Shown one piece after another: positions 34,058 through 48,400 of a stretch of 64,000 nt of DNA. The stretch's first letter is position 1. Each line of letters starts with the position of its first letter. The stretch is from NCBI GenBank assembly GCA_963513935.1, contig OY740766.1, positions 3,378,001 through 3,442,000 on the forward strand, written 5' to 3'. The stretch is from Aphrophora alni (Eukaryota > Arthropoda > Insecta > Hemiptera > Aphrophoridae). Position numbers and translations under genes: made by a program. The notes below the pieces were generated by a model. The model did no database searches. It was not told where the DNA came from and worked only from the letters and a program-made list of their open reading frames with translations.

Positions 34058-37000
34058 AGTTGATTAATAACCAGGTGGTAGTAAGGTAGTTGGTTTTATT
34101 TTTACCAATCATACATTGTGAGCAAAGACTGTACTTTAACTGTTCGCATAATTATAAACACTCAACCATATTGGTTCAATAAAAAATAATATTTTTATGT
34201 ATTTTAGTTCAATTAATTATTTAAACAATTAACTTTAGTTCAGTTCAATTTTTACATTTATTTAATACTGGTAGGTTGGAATTAGAGTTAAATATTAATG
34301 ATTGCTATGCTAAATAATTAAATAATACTTGGGTGATTCATAATTTATATTTGTAACGTTGATAATCTGCAAATTAAAGTAAACTTAATTAATTATGTAT
34401 CTATTAATAAAGATATTTATAATTACAATATCTTACTTACTTCTTACTTCTTCTTTCAAGCTTCCGGCTTCAGGTAATGCCGACGACTCGGTGTCCGTGG
34501 TAAACCGCAGCTGCCAATGCCCAGTACTCTTTCTTTTGCAATATAATGATAATTACAATATCAATAAAGGAAATATTACATGTAAATGTCTGTGCATTTA
34601 AATAAGTAATTAATTAACATTGACAAAATAGGAATTCTAGGACTATATTCACTGTCATGTCATGGGTCACCATGGGTGTATCACAGCTCTATTACTGGTA
34701 ATTGTTAGTTAAAACTGAGCCTAATTTTAAATACTACTAATACCTAATTTGTGATACTTTAAATTGTATTTTAGGCTATTTGTATTGTACCTATATAAAA
34801 CTATAATTATTCTAGGAAAAAGATTCTGATGGAATCGTAGAATGTATGCTTTTTTCAAGTTTGTAGCAGATATTTTTTTAGTAGATTGTCTAGAACAATG
34901 TAGCCTAGATTGTCCCATTTATATGTTTGTATGTTCAAATTCTGAAAATGTCCATTTTGTAGAACCAAAAAGTTCATTTCCAGTTTGAAAGTGATGATGC
35001 AATTTATTGCCAGTTTCAGCCAATAGTTTTAAATTTTTTGTAGTTTACCCTATTAACTGGTCACATGATTCCTCATTACCTTTAAATGATGTTCTTGTTG
35101 AAGTAAGAAACGTAAAACATTTATTAGGTGATCTATAATATCTGTTTCTATTCAAATTTTCATTGTAAATTTTTGTTGCTTGCTTACATGAATTACATAA
35201 TAAAAAGTCAGGTCTTGAACTACCAAAATCTGTTAAAGCACACATTTATGAAATATGTTTTTTGAAATCGCATGACAACTGTAGACAGTTCTAAAATTAT
35301 CTATGTTGATGATATTATCAGTTGAAAATAAAAAAGGACAACCAGCAGAAAAGTTTCAAGAATTTTGTACAATGAAAAGAATATTCCATTTCCTATATAG
35401 GGTTAAAATACAAATCATAGCCACCAGATGATTTTGATTTTAAAATCTTCAATTGAGGTGTACCGGTATGCCTGCGTTTATTTACAGTGTCTTTTTTTTT
35501 ATATAGATCAAAAAATAGACTTAGAATCTTTTGCAGATCGGTTTTGAAGTCTCCTGACTCCAAAAAAATGTTTTTTGGAATGATATTTGCATTTCATCTA
35601 TACACTGATCCACAGCCCAAATGTGTTGACAGATTTTAATTAAATTTGGTATCTGGGCTAATCTCCATTCTAAGGTTGCCACTTTTTACTCTAATGTTTT
35701 ACTTTTTCAAAGCTCACCGAGCCTTCTCATTTGTTTCCTAGCCTCTCCACCTACAATATGGTGCAACAAGTAATCTCCACTCATAGCCTCTATGCAGCCC
35801 TCGGCATATACCTTTCCGCCTTGGCTACTAATAAATAGCATCCTTACATTTCCGCCGAATTGATGTCCATCTCAATACAGTTCAGCTGGACCAATATGTT
35901 GCCCACCCTACACCGCGTGGAAACTCCATACAGATTCCTACATCACCACTCTCTCGAAGGAATGGATGATACAAGGAACCCACGCACAGTCGATGTAGTG
36001 TTTAAATTTAAATAGTAGAATCTCAGAAGGAAAACTGTTCCATTCTTCTGGGATGGATCAAAAATTGATGTCAAGTTTTTTGCTTATAAGTTTTGAAGTC
36101 TCCTTACAAAACAGTGCTTCTTGGAATGTCGTCTGTTTGTCTGCCGAGTGTCATATATGCAGCACAAACGGGTGAACAGATTTTAATTAAATTTAGTAAG
36201 AAGGTATATTTTGGCCATATCTCGAAAGAAATATTTGATCATTCAAAATTTATTGTAGCTGCCTAACAAAGAGGGGGACAATACGATTATCATCAAGTTT
36301 TTCCCAAGCGTAGCTTCAAAAAAAACGTATTAGTCTCCATCTCTCCAAAATGGCCTGTTCGTGAATTTCTGGTAATTTTTTATTTTTTAATAGATAAGGG
36401 GCGGTTACAAAAGACGTATTTTCTCAAATTCGACTATATTTCGTTCAAATTTACATATTAGTTTCTTTGTGAAACTAACAATATATATAAAAAAAATAAT
36501 AATAATATATATATAAAAAAAAAATATATTAAAAAAAAGTCAATCTGTAGTTTTTGACCTCTAACTACCCCAACGTAATGTTTTTTTACCACTATATTAT
36601 TCATATATGCAAGACAATACAAAGAATATAAATGCAAAGTTTGAAATATATAATATTTATCGTCTTGTCTGTGTAGACTAATTGAAATTCACAGACAAGC
36701 ACATGAAATCCTTGGTTTTACCTACGAGATAATAAAGAGAAATTAATGAAAACATAACTCATCTTTTAATGGCTATTCAATTATCTCACATCTCACAAAA
36801 ACTTCTTTTTAATCTTACAAGCTACGTATTTCTCATTGTGGGGTTAAATTAGGTTGTATTCGTCATAAAAAAAAACTATAATATATGACTTCGCACTGCA
36901 ATTTAATTTCAAATCCAAATAATTTAAATTTATAGATCATGCCGTGTTAAAGTTAGAAGGGGGGACATAGGGGGGGGGGCACTTTTTGAGAACTACTATG

Positions 37001-40000
37001 ATAGGCATTCTGGATGGTCTTCCCTCATAATCAAGTATACACATCTTTCCCGGCTTATCCTTTTCTAGAATGGTTCAGAGTCCTTACCAGGCTCATCATT
37101 CCTTTCTGCTAATTTGTTATTCACACACAGAGCCATGGAGATAAAGGTGGACTCATGTCTGAGCTAGTATGAGCCCCTTCTTTTCTCCTTTCCATCTATT
37201 GAAGAAAATCAAGATGTTTTTTATAGAACATAGATATACAGTACAGACAGGGACAATTACGTTAAAGCATGATTTCATTCCAAGAAGAGCTTATAAAAAA
37301 TTAGCTGATTATATATTGTTTACATTAAAAGATCTGCTCACATGTGACATGTAATGCTATCTCTAGTGTCCGTGTCCTTCATTTTTAAAGATTTGTATAG
37401 ATAAATAGGTAAAAATGATAGAACACATGTAAACAACAATTATCTTTATAAAGAAGCTTAGTACCTTTTGACTAGTAAAACAACTGTTAAGCAAGAATTC
37501 TATCCAAAGCAAAAATCTTTATTCTTGACAGTCCCCTTCATACTATAGATTGTAGAACATTTTTTAACACATACCAACAGGCTAAATGACCTTTATGCCT
37601 CAGCCACAGTGAAATGTGCACAAATTAATAATGAAATACAAATATTTGGCAACAGATTGCAAAGTTTCTGGTATATAAGGAGATAAGAGGTTTCACTATA
37701 CTCTTAAAGTTTTCTGCTTGAATAGTTTTCAGATTGTGTATCTACAAACAATATCATCTTCCGAAACATTGATATGGTATACTTGTGCCTATTTTTTTCA
37801 CCCCCATCTTTAGTCGACTTGTTATAATTCCATAAGTGGCTAAAAATGTCATTAATATTATGGCCAGCTTTGTAACAACAGTCAAGCTGTCATTTAGTTG
37901 TGGACTAATCAGTTTGATTTTGGAATGATATACTTGTAGCAAATAGGCCTACAATTTAGTTATAAAAATAACTATGTATTTCTGTTTTTTTTCCCTTCTT
38001 TCTGTTTTCAACCGAGTTTCTTTGCTCCTCTGGATGACCTGCTCTGATCTAACTGTACCTGTCACCCTTTGTTGTTGATCCTGCTCATCCATTATTTAAA
38101 TAAATATTCTTTACAATAAATTAACAAACTTATTTTGACAGACCGGAGTGAAAAAAGAATAATGTGTGTTTGGTGTCTGCTAGTGGATAAATTATGATCA
38201 AATTTGAAATGTGAGAATATATCGGATGTATTTTGAGAAACATTGTTCTTCTTTTTTAAATTCAAAATTCGCAAGTAATTTTCTCAAAATCAGTTCTAAC
38301 AAATTTGATCAAATATAGCTTCTAAGAAGTCAAACCAAATGTATTTTTCACCATCTATCTAAAAATGTTGATAGAATTCTATCTATCATAAAAGTTCAGG
38401 TATCTCAAAATCACCTAAAGGGATTCTGTTAAAATTATAGTGAAATATAAAGATTTTTTTAAACTCAAATTACAGTTCGTAATAATTTTGAAAACACCGA
38501 AATCAACCCTGACCACTGTTTGCAAATGTAGCGTTGATTCGCTTTTCTTTTTTAACTGATAACCTCGAACCAATATGTTTTTTTTTTTAGTTGAGCTCTA
38601 AAGCTTTTATTTTTAGCCAGATTTTATAAAAACATTTCAAAGGAATAATTTATTTTAAGAGAACGAAATTTTGATCTTATTGCATCAGCTTTCTTTTAAA
38701 TTTTGAAAATAAATGTATTTGCTTTTGTCTGAGAAAGTCTATGCAAGTTTTATTTGTGTATCTACTCCTATGGCAACCTCGAAATTGGAATTGATAAGCT
38801 ATATACAAATCCCCAGTTGCACTAAATAATCTATAATAGGGTTATTTATATCTTAAACAAGAAAGAATGACCGAAAAACTTTTTCAAAAAGCGCTACTTT
38901 GAAATTTGTCCACCATTTTTCCAAACTTCATATTATTCAAATGGTTATAATCTAGTTATTATTAATTGTATGCCAAAGTTATTATTTTTATTTACTAAAA
39001 TTCCGATTACTAGTAAATTATTATGATTTTTTTCTTTCTAATTTTCATATTATGTTTATAACAATTTTGTTTTAGTAATTATTACTATTCTGTTTTATAT
39101 TAATTTTTCCGTTATGCTAACATAAAAGTATGACGTTTTTAACATTATATGGGAAGGAATCCTTGATGGTGGTTAGTCCTGACTTACGTCAATATCAGAA
39201 AGTAGATCAACCTAATCTATATTTAAATTGAAACGGTAAATTGACTTCAGCTTCCTTCTGATTCTTGTTTTCAAGTTATAAAACAGCTGACTTTAAAATA
39301 CATTGCAAACAGCTGGTGTTGGATAAATTGGGAAAGAAAGGTGAACAAACTTGGGCGTTATGACGCCAGCAATAAATAGTGGAATAATTTGGTAATTTAC
39401 AGGAAATAGCCCAGCTTCTACATCTTCTTGTTCAGAAGAAATACACACTCTCTCTAACAACCATAGGCTTTCTCAATATTATTTGATGAATAGATGTTAC
39501 ACTTAAACAAAAATTTAATAATAGCTTTACAATAATTGTTAACAGCCTGGATGTTGTGGTTAATTACCAAGAAATGTTTATAAAATATGTTTTTATCCAT
39601 AAAGTTGTTTAGGCCTACCCTTTGACCTACAAAAAAAAAAAAAAAGAAATATTATCGTGTTTAGGCTATATTTTATAAAAGAGTAATGTATTTATTTGGT
39701 CTTGTAAATTTTTGTGAAGTTAATGGTTTTCGATCACTTGAGAGCCTACAAAATATTGTATTGTTTTCTTGTTTTACAAAGTATTACAGTAAGTTGGTAA
39801 TAGTGAACTCTGTTTTTTTTAACCAATCTTAACGTTTCGCATGACTTCATGAAAACGATTTTCTACATGCCGTCGTTTTAGTTTGTACGTAAGCATGATA
39901 GTGAATACAACAAAGGAATATGAAATTTGGTAAACTCATTTAGAACTCTATTATTTTTTTTAAATAACTGATAACGTCAAATGGCGGCCACAATTTTTTG

Positions 40001-41720
40001 TTCACATCTCTTGTGTTATTCAAAGTATGACACACTAAATTAAATAAATATTTGCAAATTTCAATTCTGCACCTAATGGTGCCAATGCCACTATCATAAT
40101 TATATTCGATGACAAACGGCGAAGTTGTTGTCATAAATTTCAAACTCTGATCGCCCAAGAAAATGTGATATTTGTATAGTTGGAATGTGTCTGGGTTGAG
40201 AGGAAAAGAGGGGCCCCAAGACTTCGTTTGTTGCGTTTGCTTTAAGCGGTACAACCCCAATAAAAAAATATAGACCTAAAATGCTTCTATATAAACGCCT
40301 ACCCTACTTTCGTTTCTTTATCGGTGTTAATACAAATAAAACGTTTACAAAATTAAACTTTTAAGAATTAACTTGTACTTAAACTTTAAGAATTAAATGT
40401 AGCTAAGCAGTAAGTTTTCTTGGAATGGGTTGTACCGTCAAGTCAGGTTAGGGAAACAAGTAGAAGGTAGGACAGCACATTACACCAGACACACTCCTAG
40501 TCTGAGGGTACTTGTACGTACAGCTTAGAGGTTCTTTAGGACGAAGACAGTACTCGAATGGAGAGTTGTTACATATCTATAAATCTACTATGCCCGCTAT
40601 GGCCTAGTTGTTATTTAGATTAATTTCAGACAAATTTACCTTTATCAGAAACAAAGAATATTAAACGTGACAAATGTTGTCTTTTGATAAACCCGTTGTT
40701 CTTGGGACTACCGGAATGGAAATTTAAGATCCAGTTTCTTGCTTTATTATATTGTTTTGATACTCACCAAAACTTGTGAGGTCAACAGGTTGGTTAAATG
40801 TTTGCCCAACCCACTAGTTACGTAGCTGACACCATCTTGCCTCTATGTATTCCCTCCTTTGCCGCCCTCGATCTTAGTGTTGATATGTGGAGATCGCCAG
40901 TTGATTAGAGCCTAGATAAGAAGGAACTACAGAAAACCCGTTTTAAACTGTCACCATTTTGAAACTTTGATAAATCATATTCAACTAATAGAACAACTTA
41001 TTTTACTAAAATTCCGACTGCTATAGTTATTTTTGTAAATTTTTAAAAGTTGGAGGTTAGGTTGTTAACGATTTTGTTTTTTATTAATAATTTCTTGATT
41101 GGAAACAAGTTTATGTAACATTGAATACAGATTTTTAAGCTGCTTACAAATAAATGATTGTGGTAGTGTTGTAAATCAATACAGTTACTTTATTGAAACC
41201 GGGCGATAACGAAATGTCGGTTTTTCAAGAACATATGTTCTTCAAGCACAAGCTATGCTTCAAGAAGTGTTGCATAGAAACACGTGCTGAGTAAATAGAA
41301 AGTTATTGCTGGAAGCAACTCAAGGTTATTGAGGCCTTGAAAATACTGTAAGTTACGTTATATTCATTCACAGCATTTTAACTTTGTAGGCCTACTCGCA
41401 AATACAAACACGCAATATATCGAATTGTTCACTAAAAACTTATACGGATCGTGTCAAAAGAAACTGTTTACCAATGTTTTACAAAGAAATATTTTACATA
41501 ATATCCTATACGTATAACATTCGGAGAAATATTTAGATAGTAATTTACTGCGATTACCTCTATTTAAACTTTCTATTACTGTTGTTTAACTTTATTTGAA
41601 TGGAATTGATGCACTTCTGAAACACTCTTGAGATTCTGTGGAACAGAAGACATTTGAATACATTACATAAATCCTTCTTATAAACATAATGGGACATTTT
41701 ATTGTTAGAACTTCTCTTTC
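34058..41720. other. Gene-poor AT-rich region with old repeats
   Basis: No gene is recognised in 7.6 kb. Two copies of the old dispersed repeat family are at about 35480-35690 and 36040-36240 (ACAGATTTTAATTAAATTT with TTTTGAAGTCTCC). A GC-richer stretch at about 35740-35960 has no identity that I recognise. Homopolymer and TA runs occur at 36480-36540. Poly-G runs lie at about 34010 and 36970. Confidence 0.45.
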
Positions 41721-41941
41721 TACCCTTGAGGCTATTAGAGTATTCACGGACTTTGGGTCTCTATTTTCGGTTCTTTTCTTTTTCGTTTTATAAAGGAACG
41801 ATGACTGAGAGATTTTTCGTCTTTAAAAAAAATGTTATAGATCTGTTATTAGTCCAAACGCCTAGTCATTATTAACACCGAACAAGGTTTGATTATTTTG
41901 TAATAATTTATATTATCTACAGACAGTGAGTGGAGGGTCCC

Positions 41942-42034
<93 letters not shown>

Positions 42035-42229
42035 ATTTAAGGGTAGCTGTCACATTAAAAAAAACACAAAATTACTATTTTCTCAAAAATTGATTCTATG
42101 GACATAAACAAAACCTATGTCACTATCTCTTGGTTTTTCCTTATTCTTTAAAGGCGAAGAACCTATTAAAAAAAGAAGATAAAATGAAGACCTCTAGTCC
42201 TCGAATACTCTAATAGCTTCAGGGTCGTA
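41721..42229. mobile_element. MITE with inverted CTATTAGAGTATTC ends enclosing a GA microsatellite
   Basis: The left arm (about 41721-41815: GGCTATTAGAGTATTC ... GGACTTTGGGTCT ... TTTTC) recurs inverted at about 42135-42229. A further, partial copy in direct orientation lies at 42941-43035. Confidence 0.65.
41945..42032. repeat. (GA)n microsatellite, 88 bp
   Basis: Uninterrupted AG dinucleotides, about 44 units, inside the MITE. Being perfect and long, it is probably polymorphic. Confidence 0.98.
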
Positions 42230-44140
42230 AAATAACAAGAGTTGGTCAAGAGAGGATGGGATAGGAAACATGAAAAAGATGGAGCTAACCTGATGGTAAT
42301 ACCTACAGCTGTTATAAAAGACATAATTTTATCAAATTACCGTACTGATGTCGTTCAAATTTTAATGAAATATAAAGCTTAATGACTGAAACCTATTTAT
42401 AAAATCGCAGGTAATAAAAATATTATAGTTCAAGAATAATTGGCAAAAAATCAAAATGACGCTGAGGCCGCGTATATGACACAGCCAAACAAGTTTAGGT
42501 ACTATTTGAAAAGACTGTTTAATTATTTTGTTTACGAACGGCAAACATGTTTCATTTTCACTTTTTCCCTGACAACTACCGAAGTGCAGTAGTTTAGACT
42601 ATAAAAATCTAAAATATTATATTTAACAATACAGTATAGTACACATTAAGTTTTAAATAATGCATGATTTAATAAACATTGGTTTCTTAGCGTATATAAT
42701 ATACTGCATACTTATAACGAATAAATAGTTTTGGTTGTTTTGCATTTGGTTTTAGGGATGGGTTTGTACTATGTTTTTGTTTTAAAATTACAGCAGTTTC
42801 AGACGCATTCGTCCATCATCATCATCAGTTATACACAATAAATTAAATGTGCATCTTTATCCATGTAGTCTTTGGATTAGATCTTTCAACTTTTCTATTA
42901 GGTCTCTTTTGACTAGCCTATTGTTCCCTTTCGATCTGGCACTATTAGAGTGTTCGAGCTCTGAGGGGTGTTTTACGTTCTTTCTTTACTCTTTTTATAA
43001 GGGGATCATGACCGAGGGACGCTTTTAATAACAAGAAGAAATAAAAAGGGACATTTTATAACCTCGAAAAGTTATTTTCGAAAAAAATTTAAATATAAAA
43101 ATCTGATGGAATTTTAAAATTTACCAGTAAATTCTGGTTATGGAATTTGTCGAACGAGACTTAAAAGCGAGCCTACCAAATTTGAAGGAAATTAGACTGA
43201 AACGATAACTTTAAAAGTATTTTGTATACATATACAGCACCAAAATGGTAGGTAGCTCTTATGGGTTGTTTCATAAGATTGCAATAGTTAGTAGTATATA
43301 ATAATTTTATAAATTTACCATTAAACGAAGCCATGTCGATGTGAGACTGCGGTTTAGTATTTATGAGCATGACTTCCTGGTCCTAACTGCAGGAGGTCAA
43401 GTCAAGGAAAACAACAACTAGGGTAATTAAATTGTATTTATTTCAAAAGGCCGTCTTGTTTTATGTTGAATTTTAGGACAAAAATAATGTATTATTGCCG
43501 TGACCTTGGACGATATCAACTTAATTAGGTTAATTGCAATCTGTCAGCATGTATAACGTGTTCATAAAGTCATTGTTGGGTTTATAGGTTACCTATTTAG
43601 TCAACTACGAATTATCGGTTGTACCTCGTCCTCGGATTTTTCTACAAAAAATTATGGAAAAGTATTTACCCTGTAATCAAAGGATCAGATCATATTATTT
43701 AAAGTCCCAAAATGGATTTCTCCACATAGAAAACAACTGTTGTTAGTTTAAGGTCAAGTTAGTGTATTTGTTATCGCTATCTTATTTTCAAACAATTGGA
43801 TCATTTTTAATTTCGTAAGACACTTTTAAAGTCAGAAAATGCATTATTTGTTTATTAGATAATAGGTATATTAAAGTATTAGTAGCAGCTAAGTTACAAA
43901 ACGGGACGTAAATGACAAGGAGGCTATGTATACAATGATCAACTCAAGATAGCCACATTGGGATATCGGAAACTATCAGTTTCTCGACAAACTTTAAATT
44001 GGCGATTTTTAATCTTCGCCATTTTTTCAATATGGCCGCCATCTTTTAATTTTTTAAATACACTATATTTTTATTGCATTTTTGGATAGAACATATAATT
44101 TTATAACACTTTTGTTTTTTTTGGATTTTGCTTTCTAAAC
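42230..44140. other. AT-rich non-coding DNA
   Basis: It contains the third CTATTAGAGT copy (42941-43035) and, on the minus strand at 42828-42796, an isolated CTGATGA - GACG loop CGTC - GAAAC motif. No gene is seen. Confidence 0.45.
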
Positions 44141-44355
44141 CATAGAAGAAGGAATTAGAATAAGAAAGTGACAGGTATAGGCTCTAGCGTGATACAAAAT
44201 ATCATTAGTTTGGCTACTGGACAACAGAAAGCTCTAGTAGCCAACAGCTTGTGATACAGTAGCCAAGCCTTTTCGTCCCGATGCTACTAGCGCTTTCTGT
44301 TGTCCAGTAGCCAAACTAAGGATATAACTTTCTTATTCTAATTCCTTCTTCTATG
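44141..44355. mobile_element. Palindromic MITE, family A copy 1
   Basis: Ends are CATAGAAGAAGGAATTAGAA and its inverse. Inner inverted blocks include TTTGGCTACTGGACAACAGA and its inverse, so nearly the whole 215 bp can fold on itself. It is clearly homologous to 57503-57750. Flanking 7-mers (TCTAAAC, TCTACGG) match only partly. Confidence 0.9.
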
Positions 44356-44586
44356 TCTACGGGCTGTCATGTGTAAAAACAACTATTATCGACATTTGAT
44401 GTGTTTGTTAGTGTGTGTGAAGTAACCTAGGCAAGCTCTGGTCTGGTGGCTATATACAAGAGCTAATAAAGTAATTAGTATTGAAAATATGTTCTTATGT
44501 TACAAACAGCAATGAAGCACAATTTGCACACGCCATTGTGATAATAGACATGATTCTTCAATCATACAACATCATAATACGTATGT

Positions 44587-44587
<1 letters not shown>

Positions 44588-44632
<45 letters not shown>
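44588..44632. repeat. (TA)n(CA)n microsatellite
   Basis: About 19 TA units followed by a few CA units. Confidence 0.95.
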
Positions 44633-44633
<1 letters not shown>

Positions 44634-44772
44634 CTAGCCATACTTAATAAAACAAGGGAGAGAACTTTGTTCCTCTCATTATAACTTTTAAGTCGAATCC
44701 TACATCTTTGACCTACTGATTTCTTGGAAACGGTACAACCTTTTTGAATTTTAATTGCACCATTGTTTTCAG

Positions 44773-44858
44773 GGGGAAAAAGCAGTGTTAATCGACATGT
44801 GGCATGACTGTCTTCTCATAAAGAATTTGGAAGTTGATTTCTATATCTTAAACCTCAG
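44773..44858 (+). CDS. Candidate isolated exon (weak)
   Basis: An 86-bp stretch is bounded by TTTTCAG and GTAACT and is open in the phase-0 frame over its whole length. It encodes GEKAVLIDMWHDCLLIKNLE followed by VDFYILNL. I do not recognise the peptide. Such a stretch can arise by chance in this much DNA, so it is offered only as a candidate for RNA or homology support. Confidence 0.15.
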
Positions 44859-45343
44859 GTAACTCACAATATTTTAAATACCTCAAAAGTTAGAGTTTCT
44901 ACCTATATAATGAATCTTATTGTTGAAAAACACTTTAAATATACACTGTAGAAAAAAGTAGGGGGGAAGAGACTTTAAAACCACCCTGTATATATGTAAT
45001 TAATATTAACTTAACCTTATTTTACAAAAAAAAAATATATATATTGTCTGCAGCTAATAGACTTTTACAAATATAAATTAATTGACTGTAGGCCTACCAG
45101 AGAGAAAGAAACCTGCGCAGAACCGTCATCTCGAGAGTGGCTCGCGCACACATGTAGGGGCGATGGCGGGGAGGGGATTGGAGCGGTGGTGGGGATAAAT
45201 TGTTACATTTTTGCCATAATATAAAGGAATTTAAATCCTATAATTTAACATCTCTTTACGTCTTTTACTTTGTAAAATATTTAATACGATTTACACTATT
45301 GACCGAAGGTACTTGGTAGAACTCCATTTTAATGAAAAAAAAC

Positions 45344-45491
45344 AAACACAATAATTAGTAAATTCTACAATTTTATTGAGTCTTGCCGACTTTATCAAGT
45401 CTTTGTTAAGCTGCCTTGTAAATGCCGTTGCTGGCGAAACCATGGTCGGCAAGACTCAATAAAATTGTAGAATTTACTAAATATTGTGTTT
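45344..45491. mobile_element. 148-bp stem-loop element with 47-bp arms
   Basis: Arms 45344-45390 and 45445-45491 are inverted copies with about one mismatch (AATTCTACAATTTTATTGAG ... CTTGCCGAC). The loop contains, on the minus strand, CTTGATAAAG and, on the plus strand, GGCGAAACC. These are parts of the same CTTGATAA/GAAAC theme seen in the other foldback elements. Confidence 0.85.
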
Positions 45492-48400
45492 CCCCCCCCC
45501 TTTTTTTTATTAAAATATTTAAATTTACTAATTGTAGTTGTCAGGAACATAAACGATACACATTCACGGTTTTTTAGCGCTGTAGTAGGTTTGAAAATGA
45601 AAATATTAGCCCTACGCAATGAAGCAGCGGGCGGGTATGTCTGGCCTAACTCGGGCTCTCCCTTTCCCACCACAGTTCTACCTGCGCAAGACAAAACCGG
45701 CGTGAGGTTCTTTTCTAAGCGGTACCTCTATAACAAGAAGTCAATTCAGTGCCACTACATAAGAAAGATAGAGAGGTCTCCATCCCTGTTTACCAAATAT
45801 CTTCAAAATTGAACTGAAAAGTTTTTTTATGTATGTATACGATTACCTTTTCATATTTTGTTTACAATATTTTGGTTACTCCAAGTTATTAAATAAATAA
45901 ATGCAACAAATTTTGGATCTTTTTCAGAATTTCAGCTCTACTTAAACAATTTTTTTTTTTTTTTTTTAATTGGATCCCTTTTATTTGTCATATAATGATG
46001 GTCTCAATGGAAAATTAGTCAGAGAATTGAATTTTTAACGAAAAAAACTGAAGAAATAAACATTTCTGATTCCATGGTGTAGTTACAAGACCTCTTATCG
46101 GCACTTGGTATATATAGAATAAGGAAATAAACAAAGTACAAAGCTGTTATGACATTGTTATGCACGTTATCTGCATATTAACTTACCTTATCACTTATTA
46201 TCCGCGGGTAACCATGGTTATATATACACAGGATTATCATAAAAGAATGGTGGGGGTTTTAAACATGATTTAAATGAAAACAGAATTACTAACAGCTGAT
46301 GTTGTTTATTTATCTAAATCGTCGTCTGAAACAGTGTTTTTACATAACTAATAAATTTCCATATGTGCGCCATTAGTCACTCGGCAAATGTCCAATCGAT
46401 AATCAAGTTCTGCCCAAACGTTAGTTAACATGTCTTTGTTAAAGGATATCTAAGCTCCAATGAAATTGTTATACATTAACAAAAAGCTATAAAAATCGTT
46501 ACCAGTCTTCCAAAATGTAAGCAACAAATCACAAATAAAGTAAGCTCTATACAGTTGTTAACTTTTGCGAGATAAAAAAATTCAGAGTTAAACAATAAGC
46601 CATATAGACAGTTTAGTTTTGCGAGGTGTAAGTAATCAATCAAAACACAATGTGAATCCGTACTTAATAAACATTACATTAAACTAAAAATAATTTTAAG
46701 CAGCTGTTAACAATTCTCAAACAAAACATATGATAGTTTACAACAGCTGTTTCAAATTATTTTTGTTGTGAAACTTGTTATTTACATTTACATGATAAAT
46801 TTATCATAGAATAAGTGTTTCCATGGAAAATTAATAAATTAGACAAATCTGCAGGTAACATTGCTTCAATTAAATCTGCCCTATATTTGTGAAATAGGCT
46901 ATTGGCGAAGAAATCCATTCGCGAATTTAACATGAGACCGCTATCGGATTTTTTTATTATAAACTTTGATGCATTGTTTCAAGTGAACAAAACACTATGT
47001 AATAATGTGGTTTATTTAATATTTATGTATATTATTTTATTAGATCTCTAAGCATATAACGGTCCAAATGCAAAATACTCTGTATAAAATGCTTGATGTG
47101 AGGAAACTCGACCAAAACAATTTGGTGGCAACGTGTGTTTTTACATCGCCCAAACTGATTAATACTATTAATTAAAGAAAAACAGAAGGCGATAAGTTTC
47201 ACAATAGGGTCTCGCCAATTATAACAGTTAATCTTTCAGTTAAAATAATCATTGTTCAATTCATGCACGAATTTATTTCGCTTTGTTTCTACCAGACCGT
47301 TCTTTTATAGACTTTTACCTAATTTAATAAAATTATAATCGAACTTTTAAGTAGGCCTACTAATTATCTCGGACGGTTTATGAATTTGTTGTTCATTTAC
47401 GGTTTTGCACAAGAGTTTATGTTATACATTTTCACATTTCAGTAAAATTTGAACAAAAATAACAGTTCTTAAGCCGACTTTTGTGTTTTTCTATCGATAA
47501 ATCACGAACCATTATCTACTTTTTTCTTTTTTTCAGAGAGATCCGTTCAGTATGGGTCCTTGGAAGCTACATTTGAACAAAATTTGATCAAAATCGTTAA
47601 ACCCGAGTTTGAGAAAATCGTAATTTCGTGTTTTATTTTTTACGACAGTTAAAAAAAGAAAATAATCCGAGATTTGGCCAAAATATCCCCTCTAAGAAAT
47701 CGCATTTGTGCTGCAGCAACGCAAAGACGACGACATTATTTCAAAAACCTTTTTTTTAAATCGGGGAACCTCAAAACGTTTATATAAGCAAAAAACCGGC
47801 TACCCAATTTTGTCCTATCACATAAATTTCACTATACTGGGTACATGTGAGACTCAAAGAGCAGCTACAGACTTATGAAGTTGTTAAGAAGGAATCCTCG
47901 AAACACTGTTTAAAACAATTCGAAATTTTAAGACCTTTTTTTTAAACGTATTCAAAGAATAGTAAAATCAAACATAACTTTTAGACTGCAGTATTATGGT
48001 GGCTAAAGTCAGATTTTTATCTATTTTTGAGGTTATGTTTTTAACGATTAAATTTTGTATCACTATATTATTTAGAAAAACCATTAGAAGATCATGGAAT
48101 GCAAATTTTAAAACTGCATTATTGAGGTATTATGGATCGTAAATATTAGCCTTGGAAAATGATTTTTTGAAATTTGAATATCGGTTGAAATTTTGAAACT
48201 TTCCAAATAATTTTTACTGAACAAACTTGGTCGGTAAAAGAGCCTACAAATCAAATTTCAGCAACATTATACTGAATTTGCAACCTGTAGTGTTTGTTAA
48301 CAGGCCTAAGGTGTTAAATTATTTCAACGTGTAGATTGTTTACACACGACAGTTACTGGCAATGTCTGCAAGATAAACTCCAGTCAAGAAGTTTTTTATA

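Noticed and set aside
41221..41275. Short palindrome TTCAAGAACATATGTTCTTCAA
   Set aside because: Too short and AT-rich to support an element or regulatory call; such hairpins are expected in this composition.
45395..45812. Two overlapping open frames of about 100 codons on opposite strands
   Set aside because: No motif, they overlap an inverted-repeat element and a C/T homopolymer run, and neither has gene-like context.
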